Assembly (NCBI GenBank): GCA_000507305.1
Contig: DF240445.1
Span: 54,463 to 118,462 of the forward strand
Source: Breviolum minutum Mf 1.05b.01
Taxonomy: Eukaryota; Sar; Dinophyceae; Suessiales; Symbiodiniaceae
Reading direction: 5' to 3'
DNA length: 64,000 bases
Shown here: positions 1 to 12,041 of the stretch, piece after piece
How the letters are laid out: every line of letters begins with the position of its first letter
How positions within the stretch are numbered: the stretch's first letter is position 1
The notes under the pieces: model-generated
Database searches by the model: none
Seen by the model: the letters and a program-made list of their open reading frames with translations, nothing else
Told to the model about the DNA's origin: nothing
Made by a program: the position numbers and the translations under genes

Positions 1-33
1 CTTTCGCTCATGGACTTGGACGGTTTTTTGCAG

Positions 34-120
34 GTCCATTGCCCAACTGGCCCAAAGCAAGTCGAGGCAGGGGCCCTTCGGAGGGAAAGTCAGCTTGCTG
101 CTGGAGTTGAGTGTCTCATG
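34..120 (+). CDS. Internal exon, unrecognised gene
   Basis: A T-rich tract ending in TTGCAG (28-33) is followed by 29 stop-free codons and then ATG|GTGTTG at 121, so the exon is phase 0 at both ends. The peptide is charged and alanine-rich (QVEAGALRRESQLAAG). No domain was recognised. The gene begins upstream of the window. Confidence 0.45.
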
Positions 121-1042
121 GTGTTGTCATTGATACAGATATACTGATATACAATATACTTATACCAAAATGATCACTCCACAGGGTATGTATATGATAG
201 TGTTTGTTTATTTTATTTTGCATGCATTCTGGGATTAAGAAAGCTAACCTACTCGTTGGAATATTCAATGCTACCGAAAGAACATGCCTTTATCACTGGT
301 ATACCGTTTTGAGAGGTCCGTGTACGTGCTGATAGTTCTTGCTATGTAGGTGTTTGCACTTTCGTAGTGGTGTATGTTTGCAGGTACATGTACATATGAG
401 CCCTCATATATATATATACACATGTATTTCCTGTATATCTTATGAATACTTGACGCATGCCATTGCACATGGCAGATTAAAACACAATATACAACTACGT
501 CCCCACAAGAGCTTGGCAAACATCTCATGAACCTATTCAAAGTTGTAAGTAGGTATATACATCATTCTATAATGATAGCTCCAGTCCGTCCATCCCCCAC
601 AGTACATATATCACTCTTTGCACCATGTCACCATGTCAAAAGCCTGGACGGATTTCCTATGATACAAGAAAATCGGAAATTGGATCACACTGGATCAGCT
701 TTAATGCCTTGGAAGGTTGGAGATGCTTCCTTCACCGCAGGTGTGGGTCAGTTGGATGGGTTGGAGGATTTCATCAACCAGCATCTGTAAAGGGGGGGGT
801 GGATAAAACATTGGAAAGTTGAACCATGCAAACCACTAGAATCAGGAGAACACCAGTGCCACGTTTAAGTATTCAGTGTGTTGACAGTTTTTGAAGCAAG
901 TATATCTACTTTTTTTGATGTACACCAGTATTGTTCCCAACAAGGGTGAACATGAATTACATCTAATATTACTAATATATATAGATATATATAAAGATTT
1001 AAAAAAAAAATCACTCAACAAAAAATCACCCCACATCTCAAG

Positions 1043-1246
1043 AAGTTGGATGAAACCTTTCCCCACCATCGCCTTGAAAAACGCCTTCCAGGCCACCATC
1101 CGGGTGCCTTCAACGCCGGGACCGAGCACTCCGGGCGGCCCGACACCGGCCACGCCTGAGTCCACACCACGGCAACCGCTGTCGGCGGTGTCGGCGGGAA
1201 GACGGCGGCCGAGTCAGCCAGGGGCTCCAAGGAACAGTCATGCCCG
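1043..1246 (+). CDS. Pro/Thr/Ser-rich exon, unrecognised gene
   Basis: This is a GC-rich block in AT-rich surroundings, preceded by CTCAAG. The open frame encodes a low-complexity disordered segment (STPGPSTPGGPTPATPESTP, then AGRRRPSQPGAP). The likely 5' splice site is at 1247 (GTTTTT). The Pro/Thr run resembles a linker or mucin-like stretch, but composition alone gives no function. The exact acceptor is uncertain by a few bases. Confidence 0.5.
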
Positions 1247-2063
1247 GTTTTTCGCCATTTGTGCTGATTGTTGGGATGATCGTTTCCTTTCCCGGTACCA
1301 GTAGTTGGGATGGTTGTTTGTTTTTTCTTCTTTCTGTTGCTTTGGGTTAGCTTAATTTGGCTTCGTTCCATGGAGTGTGTTCAGCAATTGTTTTAAAAGC
1401 TATAAGATATGAGACATGTTTGGTCAATACCCTTAGCAATAGCTGAGGCCAGCTGACGCCAAGGCATGCCAAGAAGCTAGAAGTTGGCTGAAACGCGGGT
1501 GGTAACGGTATTGTTTGTTTGGATATGATAATTTTCAGCTTCCAGCCTTCCATTTTCAAGGTTGGAACAATGTGTGAAGATGACAAAGACGTCACATTCA
1601 GGGTTCGCGATCTTGGTACCCTATCGTGATGTTTTTGTTGTACCAGTCATGGGAAAGTCAAGAAACATTGGTATGTTGGAAAGTTTCTGCCCTGTGAAAA
1701 GTGTACGGAGATGTGCTCCAACTTACAGGGGTCAGTGATGTGTGACCTGACAAAAAACTTCACGATACTTTTATGTATGCGATTTGGTAGGCATGGTTTG
1801 TGTATAGGTCCTAGGTAGTTGAGCTGGTTAAAGAGGTTTCATCTATACATGTTCAATCATTTTCACACTTAAACTCCTAAAGTTCCGGGAATCTCCTCTT
1901 CAAGGGGTCCATCTTGAAGTTCCAGGTTAATTTTCAGGTGTCCTGTTGTTCATTGATTCTTGAAAGGTTAGCTATGGAAGTCAGCCGCGCAACTCCACTA
2001 TAAATCTAGAGAATTCCATTTGTGGCAGAAACGCATGGTGACCAACACATGCTGACCCGGAAG

Positions 2064-2154
2064 CACACCCCACCCGGGAACATTGCCAACCTTGGCCGAA
2101 ACCAAGCGCGTAGGTGGCACCAGAACCCAGTGAAAAGCGGCGAGGATCTCTCGG
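2064..2154 (+). CDS. Internal exon, unrecognised gene
   Basis: After the acceptor GGAAG, thirty codons stay open (GNIANLGRNQARRWHQNPVK) up to a GTAGGA donor at 2155. It is richer in G+C than its flanks. No family was recognised, and the opposite strand is also open here, which lowers certainty. Confidence 0.4.
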
Positions 2155-2557
2155 GTAGGACGCCTCAGGATCGATGAGTTGGACGGATTGGGTGGTGGAA
2201 TGAGATAAGAGATGTGGATCATGCAGCACTGTAAATGGCCTTGGGGTTGTGGGGCTCATCATGTTCAACTTCTAGGTCGAGTACCAGTGGCAAGGGGAGC
2301 CGGACTCCGTTTGGGGCACTCAGTTTTTGCCGATGGACAGGGTTGATACATGAGCTGACTTGACAAGGTGTTCTGCATAGGATTGGATGTGGTTTTTTTA
2401 AGTTGAAGGAATCTTATTATATAAGCGTGTTGTATGCCCACTTGGTCGTTTATTTTGTGTGTGTTTAGGTCTAAGACTTTATATTGTCACTGTGATTTGT
2501 ATGGTGGTTCAAGCAGTTTTTGTTCCATCCCATTTAAATCATGCAAAAATTCACCAG

Positions 2558-2711
2558 GTGATGGTGGGTAAATCACTGAACCAGGATTCCTGTCATGTCA
2601 GCTCCCTCCCAAGGAAAGTGACGAAAGGCTCCACCAGTAGTTCGCTGGGATCCAAGCCCATGGCCAGGCCGAGCAAAGAACGAATTGAAACTTACCAAAA
2701 AAAGACTCGTG
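2558..2711 (+). CDS. Ser/Lys-rich exon, unrecognised gene
   Basis: The acceptor TTCACCAG is followed by about 50 open codons (SSLPRKVTKGSTSSSLGSKP, then RPSKERIETYQKK). Donor candidates are GTGGTA at 2709 and GTATAT at 2712. It is a basic, serine-rich, probably disordered segment. Phase does not join directly to the exon at 3155, so an exon between them may be missing. Confidence 0.5.
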
Positions 2712-3154
2712 GTATATAGATGGTGTTGGAAAGGAGGAAACACTATTCCCCAAACATGAGGGCTTAATTCAGGTGATTTGTTTTTCATGACTCAAGCATA
2801 TTCAAGTAGAGAAGATGAGCTTGTTGAGATCTGTGCAACTGTAATATATACACAACTGTCTTTGTTCTATGGTTTGCATTTATTTCATTTATTTCTATAA
2901 TATATTTACATACAATCTCTTCTTGTTTGACAGTATGAACATGTTGGAATGCACCAAAGTCTCGGTTTGTATACTTTCTGTACAGTATTTTTTTGCTACA
3001 TCCCTGGCAAACGTATGCTGATATGATTGTTGACATGTCGCACTGCAACCGGAAGTCTGAATGTACCTAAGATGTGTTTCCGGTGTTCCTAAGAGGTTGT
3101 TGGTCTAATCTTCACGACTAGCCAATCCCAGCCCTCATTTCATTTCCCTGTCAG

Positions 3155-3227
3155 GGTCATCCGAGCTCGGGTTTACATGCAGTGCAAAGAGAATCTGGAA
3201 ACCTGGCAAAAACTGGCAGCTGAGGAG
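3155..3227 (+). CDS. Exon, helical segment, unrecognised gene
   Basis: The acceptor TTTCCCTGTCAG and the donor GTGCCA (3228) frame 24 codons (VIRARVYMQCKENLETWQKL) of amphipathic helical character. It needs two leftover bases from the previous exon and ends in phase 0, which matches the next exon at 3455. Confidence 0.6.
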
Positions 3228-3454
3228 GTGCCACGGTTGCAACTTTTTTCCGGGGGCATGGTCTATACCTAATGTATCCCGATGTCTCAATTTCTGAAAA
3301 TCGGGCTGCCAAGCTCAAAAGACTGGTTTCCCATCAAGCCCACCCGCAAAGATCGTGGTATAATGAGTGAATTACTTGTGCTATGAACTACTGGTATAAA
3401 CCTTGATGCTGTTTAGAACACCAAGCAACCAACATGAGCCCTATTTTCCGCCAG

Positions 3455-3553
3455 GAACGAACGTTGAGTGAACCGGGACCTGCAGCATCTAAAGGATCTG
3501 CAGGTGCGGCTGTGGTTGTACACTCCTCATCCTCCAACGAAGGCGGGGAATGG
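3455..3553 (+). CDS. Ser/Ala-rich exon, unrecognised gene
   Basis: The acceptor is TTTTCCGCCAG and 33 codons remain open in phase 0 at both ends (SEPGPAASKGSAGAAVVVHS, then SSSSNEGGEW). The donor is GTCTCG at 3554. Phase links it to 3155-3227 and to 3813-4031. It looks like a flexible serine-rich linker. Confidence 0.55.
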
Positions 3554-3812
3554 GTCTCGACTTGAAAGGCGGTGGATGTGTGCCATGTTTTCTGCTAAGG
3601 GAATGAACGAAACTTATGGGCTGCCCCAATCGGTGTTTCCAATGACTCAGACATTGAGAGCATTTTAATGATGCTCAAACTCTACTGTTCCGGATGATTC
3701 AGAATTTCCGGAAATCATGTCAGATTTTGATTTGTTGATCTTGTTGTGTTGTCATATCGGTCAAGTTCATTAACGATCCGAAGAATCAACACCTGCAAAT
3801 TGTCAATGTCAG

Positions 3813-4031
3813 GTGAGCAGTGAGAGGCAGAACACCGGCGACCGGTCGAAACATTTTGGAGACCAACTGCTAATTATGCGGAATTTTGATATCCGGCCGT
3901 CCAATGGCATCCTTTTTTTGGCGGTCGAAACACATCGAGTATTGGCAGGATTGAGTGGCGTCAATCTTGCTCAAGATTTAACTGGTGCAATCAAGAAACA
4001 GAAATCTCCACAGGATAAGGACACGTTATGA
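3813..4031 (+). CDS. Probable terminal exon of the first gene
   Basis: The acceptor AATGTCAG is followed by 72 open codons and a TGA. The frame is phase 0, matching the exon ending at 3553. It begins VSSERQNTGDRSKHFGDQL and ends in a lysine-rich tail (IKKQKSPQDKDTL). No domain was recognised. If this is terminal, the first gene of the window ends here. Confidence 0.45.
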   Translation: MSSERQNTGDRSKHFGDQLLIMRNFDIRPSNGILFLAVETHRVLAGLSGVNLAQDLTGAIKKQKSPQDKDTL

Positions 4032-5256
4032 TGTTGTATTGATCATCTCCAACATTCATTTCAACTTTCACAAGTTCGGATGTGTTTGAATTTGCATGAA
4101 TTTGCAGTCTAAATTCCTACCAACGCCATGGATCTTTGAGAAACCGTTTTGCCTCCCTTCCATTTGTGGTTTGCAGGTGGGACAAGACTTGAGTACATTT
4201 CAAGCCCCAAAAACGTTACAAGCTAGCCAGCTCATATCATCCAATACTATCTAATACCCATGTCGTTAATATAAAATATACATGATGCACAGTCTTGAGC
4301 AAGAAAATGCTTCCTTCCATTGAGCTTAATAAATCATGCGGTAATCACCAGAACATGTCCGAGTCATAGCCTTTATTTTCCTAATTCACAGGGGGTCTAG
4401 ATGGTGTTGGGCTTCTTTGTCGTCCATCAGAATTTGATCAAGGTATTTTATTTTTCGATGGCATTAAAGTTACAATTCTCAATGTTTTTTTGGTTATGCC
4501 ATGGCTCAAACCGTGAGGTATCCATACGAATTTGGTAGAAGTCAGACGGGTCTAGGATTGTCTAGGAGGTGTGGGGTACAAATCTAGACCAACTTTTTGA
4601 CAGAGGGAGCTTAGTGAAATGATCTAAAGTTTCAAAAAAAGTTCATTGTTTTGGGCACCAACGAAGCCTAGCAGCAATTTAGCATGATCTAACCGATTTA
4701 AATTCGGTCCGAAGGCAGTTAAAGACATGCACCGTGGAACTTCACGACATACCTGGAACTGTCTGTCATTTGAAACAAACAGTTCACAACTTCCACCCTA
4801 TTCACCCAAATGATCTTAGATAGACTGCAATAGACCCCATGAAGCAAACTTGGCTCTTGAAAAAGTGTCTTGGAAGACTACTTCCTTTTGAGATGTAACA
4901 GTGCGATTTGTGGCTGTATACACTACAGCATCTATCTTATATTAAAGTGAATACATATATAGATTCTATATGCACTTCATTGCTGCATAAACTCAAATAC
5001 ATAAACAACATGTAAGGGAAACATGTTTTTGTGATATTTTGACATATTTTGTTGACATGCGATTTGGTGTCTAACAGCTTCCTGTATGATACAATATGCA
5101 AATTACCAATGCGAAACATTCAGATTGAACTCCAACTGCTGATGCAGTAAGTTGCATGGTTACCTTTCCGATAGACGAATATCGACTGCACCAAGATCGA
5201 GAATACACCCCAGCGGTGCCCTTTCAGGGCACTGGACTTTGTTTTTCTGTTTCACC
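4032..5256. other. No supported gene
   Basis: AT-rich, low-complexity DNA with frequent stops in all frames. I see no convincing exon, RNA gene or repeat family. It probably represents an intergenic region or long intron. Confidence 0.5.
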
Positions 5257-5314
5257 ATGAGCTCGGGACGTTCCAACGTGAATGTCGACATGAAACTTGC
5301 GGAGATTCGGAAGA
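5257..5314 (+). CDS. Possible first coding exon
   Basis: ATG opens a GC-rich run (SSGRSNVNVDMKLAEIRK) ending at A|GTAGGT (5315). Its one leftover base fits the exon at 5397 in phase. A second frame from an acceptor at 5171-5174 is also open for 47 codons (TNIDCTKIENTPQR onward) to a TAG at 5316-5318, so the choice of frame is uncertain. Confidence 0.4.
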
Positions 5315-5396
5315 GTAGGTGATGTTTTTGTGGGAATTGTTGAGAAGGTGGTGCCATGTCACCATACATTTCCCAGCAAGATAGTGAGTTTTTGAG

Positions 5397-5498
5397 ATCT
5401 CCGATCTTCGCAACAATCGTTGGAGGAGGGTTGCAGGGACAAGCCGCATGGATCTACAAGAAGGCTATCTAGATTCTTGTGTTTGATGTCCAGTACAA
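5397..5498 (+). CDS. Exon, basic segment, unrecognised gene
   Basis: The frame that phase-links to 5257-5314 reads LRSSQQSLEEGCRDKPHGST and stays open to a GTTTGT donor at 5499. An alternative phase-0 frame from the stronger acceptor TTTCCCAG (5374-5381) reads QDSEFLRSPIFATIVGGG. Both are coding-like, so the exon is probably real but its frame is not settled. Confidence 0.4.
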
Positions 5499-6671
5499 GT
5501 TTGTGGCATGAAGAAGGCCACTTCTATATTTAAAGTTTGTATGTTAATGAATTCAAAAATATTCTATATTTCTATAGTGTCTATAGATCAAAATACGGAC
5601 TGTATTTGTCTATTCTCGACATGAACACATTACATGTAGAGTATATGTATACATATATAAAGAGTTTATTGTATATATATTATATGGTATATATATATAT
5701 TTTGAATGATCAGAATGATCATAGTGTTTGACCATCCCTAAGTCATGTTTCGGAGAGACATAATCTGCACACATGTTGCAGCTTCCAGGCCACCCCTCCG
5801 GGACCCAACCAACAAAATCCAACCACCGCAGTGGTCCGAGATGGTCGAACTGCAAAGTGGGAGGTTGTGAAAAATGTTCCCAGCTGGCTGTTCATTGGAT
5901 TCATGGGGGCCTAAATCCTGCAGTCACTACTTAAGGGGCGGTAGGGGAGCAGCATGTTGATCCCTTCATCCCGCTATTCTACGGCAGGTTTGCGTAGGTT
6001 TGTGACATGGGTGCAGGGTTGGAGTGCCACCGAGATGTATAGTATGTGTACCTTTTTGTTGGGGTCATGTTAAAAAAACACATGCTTGGCAAAAAATGAT
6101 GCCCAACCTGTAAGGATGAGCTGAAGTTCCAAGGAGATTGCTGGACTGATCATCAAGTAGCAATGACTAGCGGCGATGCCCATGTAAATGATTGCAGTAT
6201 GTTGGAAAGAGTTTGGGACAAAAGCATCATTTGAATGCGTATGACGTGATAAAGCATTTTACATGCCCACTTAGTTTGAGTTGTGTGCAGTCATTGCTCA
6301 ATATGTCCACAGAAATGTACGCGTATTCCACACCTGTGGGCTGCCGACCAAAAAGTCCCTACACATCTTGAGTTGAAATATCAACAGATTGTTGAACAAC
6401 AGCTGTTGAAACTGAAAGTGATTGACTAACGACGTAGCTTTCTTGATTCAATCAAGGCGATTTACTGTGAGCATGTTGATTTAGAATATCAGTGTCATGT
6501 CTCGAAAGGAAATCTTTACAACTTAGAATCCATCATTTTCCCATCAACATGGGACTTTTTCACCATTTGAAATCATCATCCCTATGGCCATCCATCCCAG
6601 ATGTTTGATTTTACGTATGCCATGAGTTTCTGTTGAGGGCTTTTAAGGGGATATCTCTGCTTTTTTGACAG

Positions 6672-6767
6672 GCCATGAAGGGTGCCGGCAAGGACTCTGA
6701 AGATTTGGAAGCCCTCTTCACTGTCGATACCAAAGGGTCCAGACCCTCAACCTTCACCATCGAGTCG
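6672..6767 (+). CDS. Internal exon, unrecognised gene
   Basis: A strong acceptor (TTTTTTGACAG) is followed by 32 codons in phase 0 (AMKGAGKDSEDLEALFTVDT, then GSRPSTFTIES) and a GTTTCA donor at 6768. Composition is clearly coding. It stands alone, more than 1 kb from other convincing exons. No family was recognised. Confidence 0.6.
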
Positions 6768-7399
6768 GTTTCAGGGTGGGAAGTTGGGAGAGATGTCAAA
6801 TGAGTTCATTCGTTTACCTGCGGTTGCGAGGAAACCGAGTTGAAACGAAAAGGACCATCTCAATGTCTAAAACTCCCGTTTATAAAGTCAGCAGGTCGTC
6901 AGGTTTCATCATCATATATTTAATCATGTATGGTTCATCATAATTTTCCATGATTTGTTTCGGGGCATTTGGAGTTAATGCTCTCTGTTTCTGATGCCCT
7001 TAACAAAAACCGTGAACACTAGATGTTTCAGGATGCGGGGTGTTACCACATGTTACCACCGTGTTTTGATGACAAATTGATTTCATTTCTCTTTCCTGAC
7101 ATACTTACTTTTTCTTTGCATGTCACATGCGCTTGTATGTCATGTATTGCATGGTTTCTTTTGGATGCATGGTCATCATATATATAATGCAATGTAGGGT
7201 AATACAATCCAACGTACCGTAATGTGCTGTAATGTAATGTGAGATATAATGTTATCTCCTCAAATTATAGGGACCTCACACGACCTCACCCCAAAAGGTA
7301 GCTAAGAAAGCGAAATCCCTTCTTTCAGGAAAATCTAGGTTGGTGAAATATCATAATTTGTCAAGATGTTGTGGTTATGCAAGTATGTAAGGTATTGAC

Positions 7400-7651
7400 A
7401 TGCAATGGAATGTAATGAAATGAAATCCACAGTAATGTACTGAAATGCAATGCAATGCAATGTAATGTGATGCAATGTAATGTAGTGTAATGCATTGCAA
7501 TATATGGAATATGTTTGTTCGTAGGTAGGTAGGTAAGTAGGTAGGTAGGTAGGTAGGTATAGGTAGATATAGGTAGATATAGGTAGATATAGGTAGATAT
7601 AGGTAGATATAGGTAGATATAGGTAGATATAGGTAGATATAGGTAGGTAGA
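7400..7651. repeat. Compound microsatellite/minisatellite
   Basis: An imperfect pentamer field (AATGT/AATGC types, about 7400-7500) passes into (GTAG)n at about 7521-7559 and then eight perfect tandem copies of the decamer AGGTAGATAT (7561-7640). On the minus strand it happens to be open and would encode YLYLPIST-like repeats, which is a repeat artefact. Confidence 0.9.
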
Positions 7652-7895
7652 AAGGTATTTGGGTTACGATATGACATGATACGGTATGTATGTATGATAA
7701 CTACATTAAACATACATAACATGACATATATATGTTTAATACAGATACATGTGTATAATATATTTGTATATGGACGCCCTATAAAGATTTCTGCCCCGTA
7801 TGTCACCATGATCTCTCCATTTTCTCGCCTTTGAGGTCCTTCGAAGGAGTTTCTGCAGCGCTGGGACCTTTGCAACCGATTGAAGTCAATCATTA

Positions 7896-7990
7896 CCCTC
7901 CAGGGAACTGACATATCCCACCTAGGGAAAAGGAAAATCATCTTCAAAAGTGCCTTTAAAGGAGGATAACTACGTTAGTTCCCTGCAGGG
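7896..7990. mobile_element. MITE, family M1 (TIR CCCTCC..GAACTAACAT)
   Basis: A 95-bp element with inverted ends: CCCTCCAGGGAACTGACATA at the left and ACGTTAGTTCCCTGCAGGG at the right. The interior matches the element at 52922-53003 in reverse orientation, so this is a dispersed, non-coding transposon family. Confidence 0.75.
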
Positions 7991-8865
7991 TAGAGACCTA
8001 AGGGACTTGATGACAGATAGATGAAAGCCAGGAAGACTGATATGATTTATAACAAGGCATCAATTATACCCTATAATTGACAAATCGTTTGGGTCACCAA
8101 GAGTGTCATTTGGGATAGGGAACTCCCACCAGTGCTGCAACAGTTCAGGATGGTGATTTACTATGTTGTTTAGACAGATATCTGCATGTATGAAGGGGGG
8201 ACCCACACGACCTTTCTTTGGAGGGTTTGACCCCTAAAATGGAATGTGAACACCCTGAAATAGACTTCCTAGGTAATTTTATCGGAGAAACCCAGCTTTA
8301 CAGAGGGATCATGATTCATCATTGGCCGGAGCCCTGGGAAGACGCTTTCACTATGCTACAAAGAGTTTGTGTCAAGTAGTATTAGTTTCATTTTGATGGT
8401 CCAGGCTCCTTTGTGAATTTTCCTTTACGCGGCGCACGGTACGTATAGTTCTGTACACGCAGAGTACATCAATTATACAGACTTGGAACTATAGCTGAAA
8501 TCCAAAGCTCCACTAGTTGGTATGCAGTACCCTTCTAACATATTCGCTGCCAGGTGGTTGGCAAAATGAGTTTCCTCTTCCTTTTGTGCTACTGTTAACC
8601 TTTCACAATCATGGACGTGTAAAATGTTTACAGTATCAGGCAAATCAAGTCTTGGAGAAAGCCATGTTCATCCATGTTCATCTATTAAATACACACATAT
8701 TTATGTATATATATACACATATTTTATACATACTATATATGTTCCACTTCAATGATTGATGGAGAGGAAGAGTATTTCCAGTAACGTACTTTAATGGTAG
8801 TCCTGTCCTTGAAATTGGCCTTCCTGGAAGACCTGTTTCAAACACAAAATGGTGATGTTCCTCAG

Positions 8866-8910
8866 GTCCCGTCGTGAGCTAGCCAGAAAGAAACTCTTCC
8901 GTGACTTGGG
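8866..8910 (+). CDS. Short basic exon
   Basis: After TTCCTCAG the frame reads SRRELARKKLFRDLG and reaches a GTAAAA donor at 8911. It is a strongly basic helix. It may be the first recognised exon of the long gene ending at 20476, although phase does not join directly to 10204. Confidence 0.5.
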
Positions 8911-9334
8911 GTAAAACAATGCGAAAAGGTCGAGGAGTGTTGCCCCTGTGCTTTTACTTGGTTTGGATATCCGAGGTTTATTTTGTTTTATATATACATG
9001 ATTATGGTGCGATTCGTTAAATGTTTACTGTAGTAATGATGTTGCATTACGTTCAAGTTCAGTATAGGGACATGGCATGCAAGATCAAAACAGGGTTTGT
9101 GGTGGAGTTGAGTTTGTTTGTTTGTTTTTTTCAGGTTGTGGAGTTTGGAAAAAAAGATTCCTCCGCCCCATGGAATTCTCCAAATATAAGTGTTGTATAA
9201 ACCGACCTCAGCCACAGACCAAAAACGCCCTACTGTAGCTTTTGTTGCTACTGTATGGTTTGTTAAGGATATCCTGGTTTAAAATGGACCACAATAATTT
9301 AGGGCTCATGGGCTCCGATTTCAAACGCTTCAAG

Positions 9335-9407
9335 GTTTTTAGAGAAGGGCCAGGAAATGAAGCGAATCAATGCAGGAGCACCATTTACATTCACCAAGGG
9401 TTACCAG
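9335..9407 (+). CDS. Candidate exon
   Basis: From CTTCAAG the frame stays open (VFREGPGNEANQCRSTIYIH) to a GTTTGA donor at 9408. The acceptor is weak and no family was recognised. Confidence 0.3.
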
Positions 9408-10203
9408 GTTTGAGTCAAAATCAATGCCAGGCAAGAATCCATGAAAAACCCACTGATGTAGTGTTATTTTTGTTGCCATTAAAACCTTCCGCTGGGAAAT
9501 GAGGTGAGAAAGCTCCCAATATCGGTATGACTGGATCTGAAGAGGCTCCGTTTCCAACGACACTGTTTTCTATCAGAAGCCAAATTGTCATCACATATGG
9601 CATGGCAATTTTTATGAGTTGCGCGTTGATAAGGAACAGAAGTCCTTGAGAAAGAAGAGATGTAGCAGTAGCACGGTAGGAAAGGTCAATCAATCCGGTT
9701 TGAAGGGTATCTTTTGTCCGTGGATATTTTTTTTCGTCACGCGAGTCTTCTGGTCTAGATGATGTATACGTGAAGATGTGGATACCGTATAGAATTGCAT
9801 GTAACTTTTGCGGCAATCATGACCTTTAATTACTGCTTCTAAAGGAGATCATTTTGGGAGTTCCGTTGATCATTCAAATATATATTGGACCAAGACACAT
9901 TCTGTTAATGCAGTATGTGAGCTGTAGACTGTTTATGCTTGGTTTACATCAGGCTATGTTTATGCTTGGTTCGTGCTTTGCTGTACGGACAACTGCGTGT
10001 TGACTGTAACATACACACCCTACATCCATAGGCACCTGTGTATGTTGTTTATGTTTATCATACTGGACTACTGAGTTTTAGCTTGTATGTTGGGCACATG
10101 TGTACACTTGTATTTCACAACAGGAATGGCAATTTGGCAGCTGACTCCTTGTAGCATGGCAGATTTGTACCTTGAAGTATAGGGTGTCCCTGGTCTTTCG
10201 CAG

Positions 10204-10255
10204 AAAGCGTCGGATATCACTTGCCCCTATTCCTCCAAGCAGCTGATGTTGTTTG
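10204..10255 (+). CDS. Exon of long unrecognised gene
   Basis: The acceptor CTTTCGCAG and donor GTATGC (10256) frame KASDITCPYSSKQLMLF. One leftover base joins in phase with the exon at 10711. Confidence 0.55.
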
Positions 10256-10710
10256 GTATGCCTGTGAGGCCAAGATTGACCGTACAATTCAGAGACTTGC
10301 GAATCGGCGATTTGGCTTTATCCAGATGTGAAGCCTCACGTGGAATTTTGAAAAAAAACAAGAAATGGCAGGTGTTTTTGTTTTTTCAAGTGGGATTTGG
10401 AAGAAGAAGAAGTCAGTGAAAGGTCATTAATTTTGCTGTTGTGTAAACATTATAATAGTTGCTGTATATTGATTCCATATTTTTTGTTTTCTTTTGAATG
10501 GATCGTGTTTGAAGTTCCTCAACTTCTTATGAACAAAAAGTTAGAATCCATCCAGTTGACAGTTGAGTTCAGAGAATGACAGAACAACAGAAGCGGTCAA
10601 GACATCTATAAACACCAAAACGAAAAGTCAGTTTGTTAAGTGTTTATAGATGATTCAACCACTTCTATCATTAACCAGGTACCATTTCTATTCAACTATA
10701 GATGATTCAG

Positions 10711-10805
10711 GTACCTTTCTGTCTGGATCAACTGGCGATTTGCCGAGGCGGCCGGAGAAACCGAAAGGCCCTGATGTCTTCGATTTGTGGTCGATGCCTA
10801 CCAAG
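10711..10805 (+). CDS. Exon with probable GC donor
   Basis: The acceptor GATGATTCAG leads into TFLSGSTGDLPRRPEKPKGP then DVFDLWSMPTK. The phase needed to reach the exon at 11257 is obtained only with the donor AAG|GCGAGG at 10806. The nearby GT at 10811 would shift the frame. This fits the non-canonical GC donors known in dinoflagellates. Confidence 0.6.
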
Positions 10806-11256
10806 GCGAGGTTGGATCTTAAGTTTTTGACTCTTTTGGGCGGGCTTCAAGGAGCGGAAGCTTAGGAAAATGATGCATGTTTATGTATATATGTAATATT
10901 TCAATATTATACACATACATACATATACGTATACGTACATGTATCCATATATATATATATCTATATATTTTTGTTCATTATATGTTATACTCATAAGGAT
11001 TTTTGTTTACTTTAACCTTGTGATATTCAAGCTCTTGATTTTTTGTTGGAACTTTGCGGCTTAGTCCACCTTGTGATCGACTTCAAGATTCACCGCTATT
11101 CCGGGATGGGTTGGAAACTTCATGTACAACAGTAGATTTCTTGGATGACTAAGAATTAAAACAAGTCAGCTAAGTCGAAAGTAATTTTCAATTTGCCAAT
11201 CACTTTGCCAACAGCAGGGATCATTTAAGTAGGGCATCTTGGCTTGCATCTTGCAG

Positions 11257-11292
11257 GCAGAACAGTGGCAAGCTGAACAAGATGATGAGGAG
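11257..11292 (+). CDS. 36-bp acidic exon
   Basis: The acceptor CATCTTGCAG and the donor GTCTTT frame exactly twelve codons, AEQWQAEQDDEE, phase 0 at both ends. It links to 10711-10805 (GC donor) and to 11970-12041. Confidence 0.55.
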
Positions 11293-11530
11293 GTCTTTGT
11301 AGTCACATGTGCAGCACATGCAAAAATGTATATCGATATGTCAGGATGACTGTGTGTTGTCCTTTATTGTATTTTTAGGGGTTTATGATCCTCATGTTTT
11401 CTTGGTGAGTAGGGTGATGGTTTGCAACACCTACCCACGTTGTTGTATATTTGCACTGCGACTGCAGGCACCTCAATTGCCTTGTTCTCAAGACCAATAA
11501 TAAAATGTGTACATATATATATATATATAT

Positions 11531-11635
11531 ATGGGTGTTTCCTTAAATGGTGGTACCCCCGAAACACTCCAAAATGATCATTTCTAGTAGGAAAATCCAT
11601 GGTTGTTGGGTACCACCATTTCAGGAAACCCCCAT
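11531..11635. mobile_element. 105-bp MITE, family M2 (TIR ATGGGTGTTTCC)
   Basis: Inverted ends ATGGGTGTTTCC and GGAAACCCCCAT, with longer imperfect arms (GGTGGTACCC / GGGTACCACC), sit inside a TA tract, consistent with TA target duplication as in Tc1/mariner-type elements. A 105-bp relative lies at 22220-22324. It has no coding capacity. Confidence 0.8.
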
Positions 11636-11969
11636 ATATATTGATATAGATATTATGATACTGTGTATATATGTTTTTATATTGACCATTTCATCTCACA
11701 TCACGATTTAGGGATATGTTCTTTTCCTGTTTTCAGGAACTTCTTTGAACCATTTTCTTTTCAAGAGCTCGGAGATGCTGAAGGTCTTAAGATGGGACAG
11801 TTTGCGTGATCTCAAATGGTGTGATAAGGGAATTCAATGACCAAATTGCAACAGGTTGGGAGGTTTGGCAAAGTACCATCCTCCAAATTCTTAATCTTCC
11901 TGACTTAAAATGATCATTCCAGAATCCCTTGTTGGAAGAGTCACGAACTGCGTGGTTTCGCCATGCCAG

Positions 11970-12041
11970 TTGGGCGGCTTTCGCATCCGAAAGCAGTCAA
12001 AGCCGATGCCGGTGCATACTCCGCGCTCCATGCATCAGAAG
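11970..12041 (+). CDS. Basic exon of long gene
   Basis: The acceptor CGCCATGCCAG is followed by 24 codons (LGGFRIRKQSKPMPVHTPRS, then MHQK) and AAG|GTGCGA. It is phase 0 at both ends and joins 11257-11292. The block is GC-rich and open in more than one frame, so the frame rests on phase linkage. Confidence 0.45.

Noticed and set aside
7375..7947. 190-residue minus-strand open frame with YLYLPIST repeats
   Set aside because: It is the translation of a decamer microsatellite plus flanking low-complexity DNA; no protein-like composition outside the repeat.
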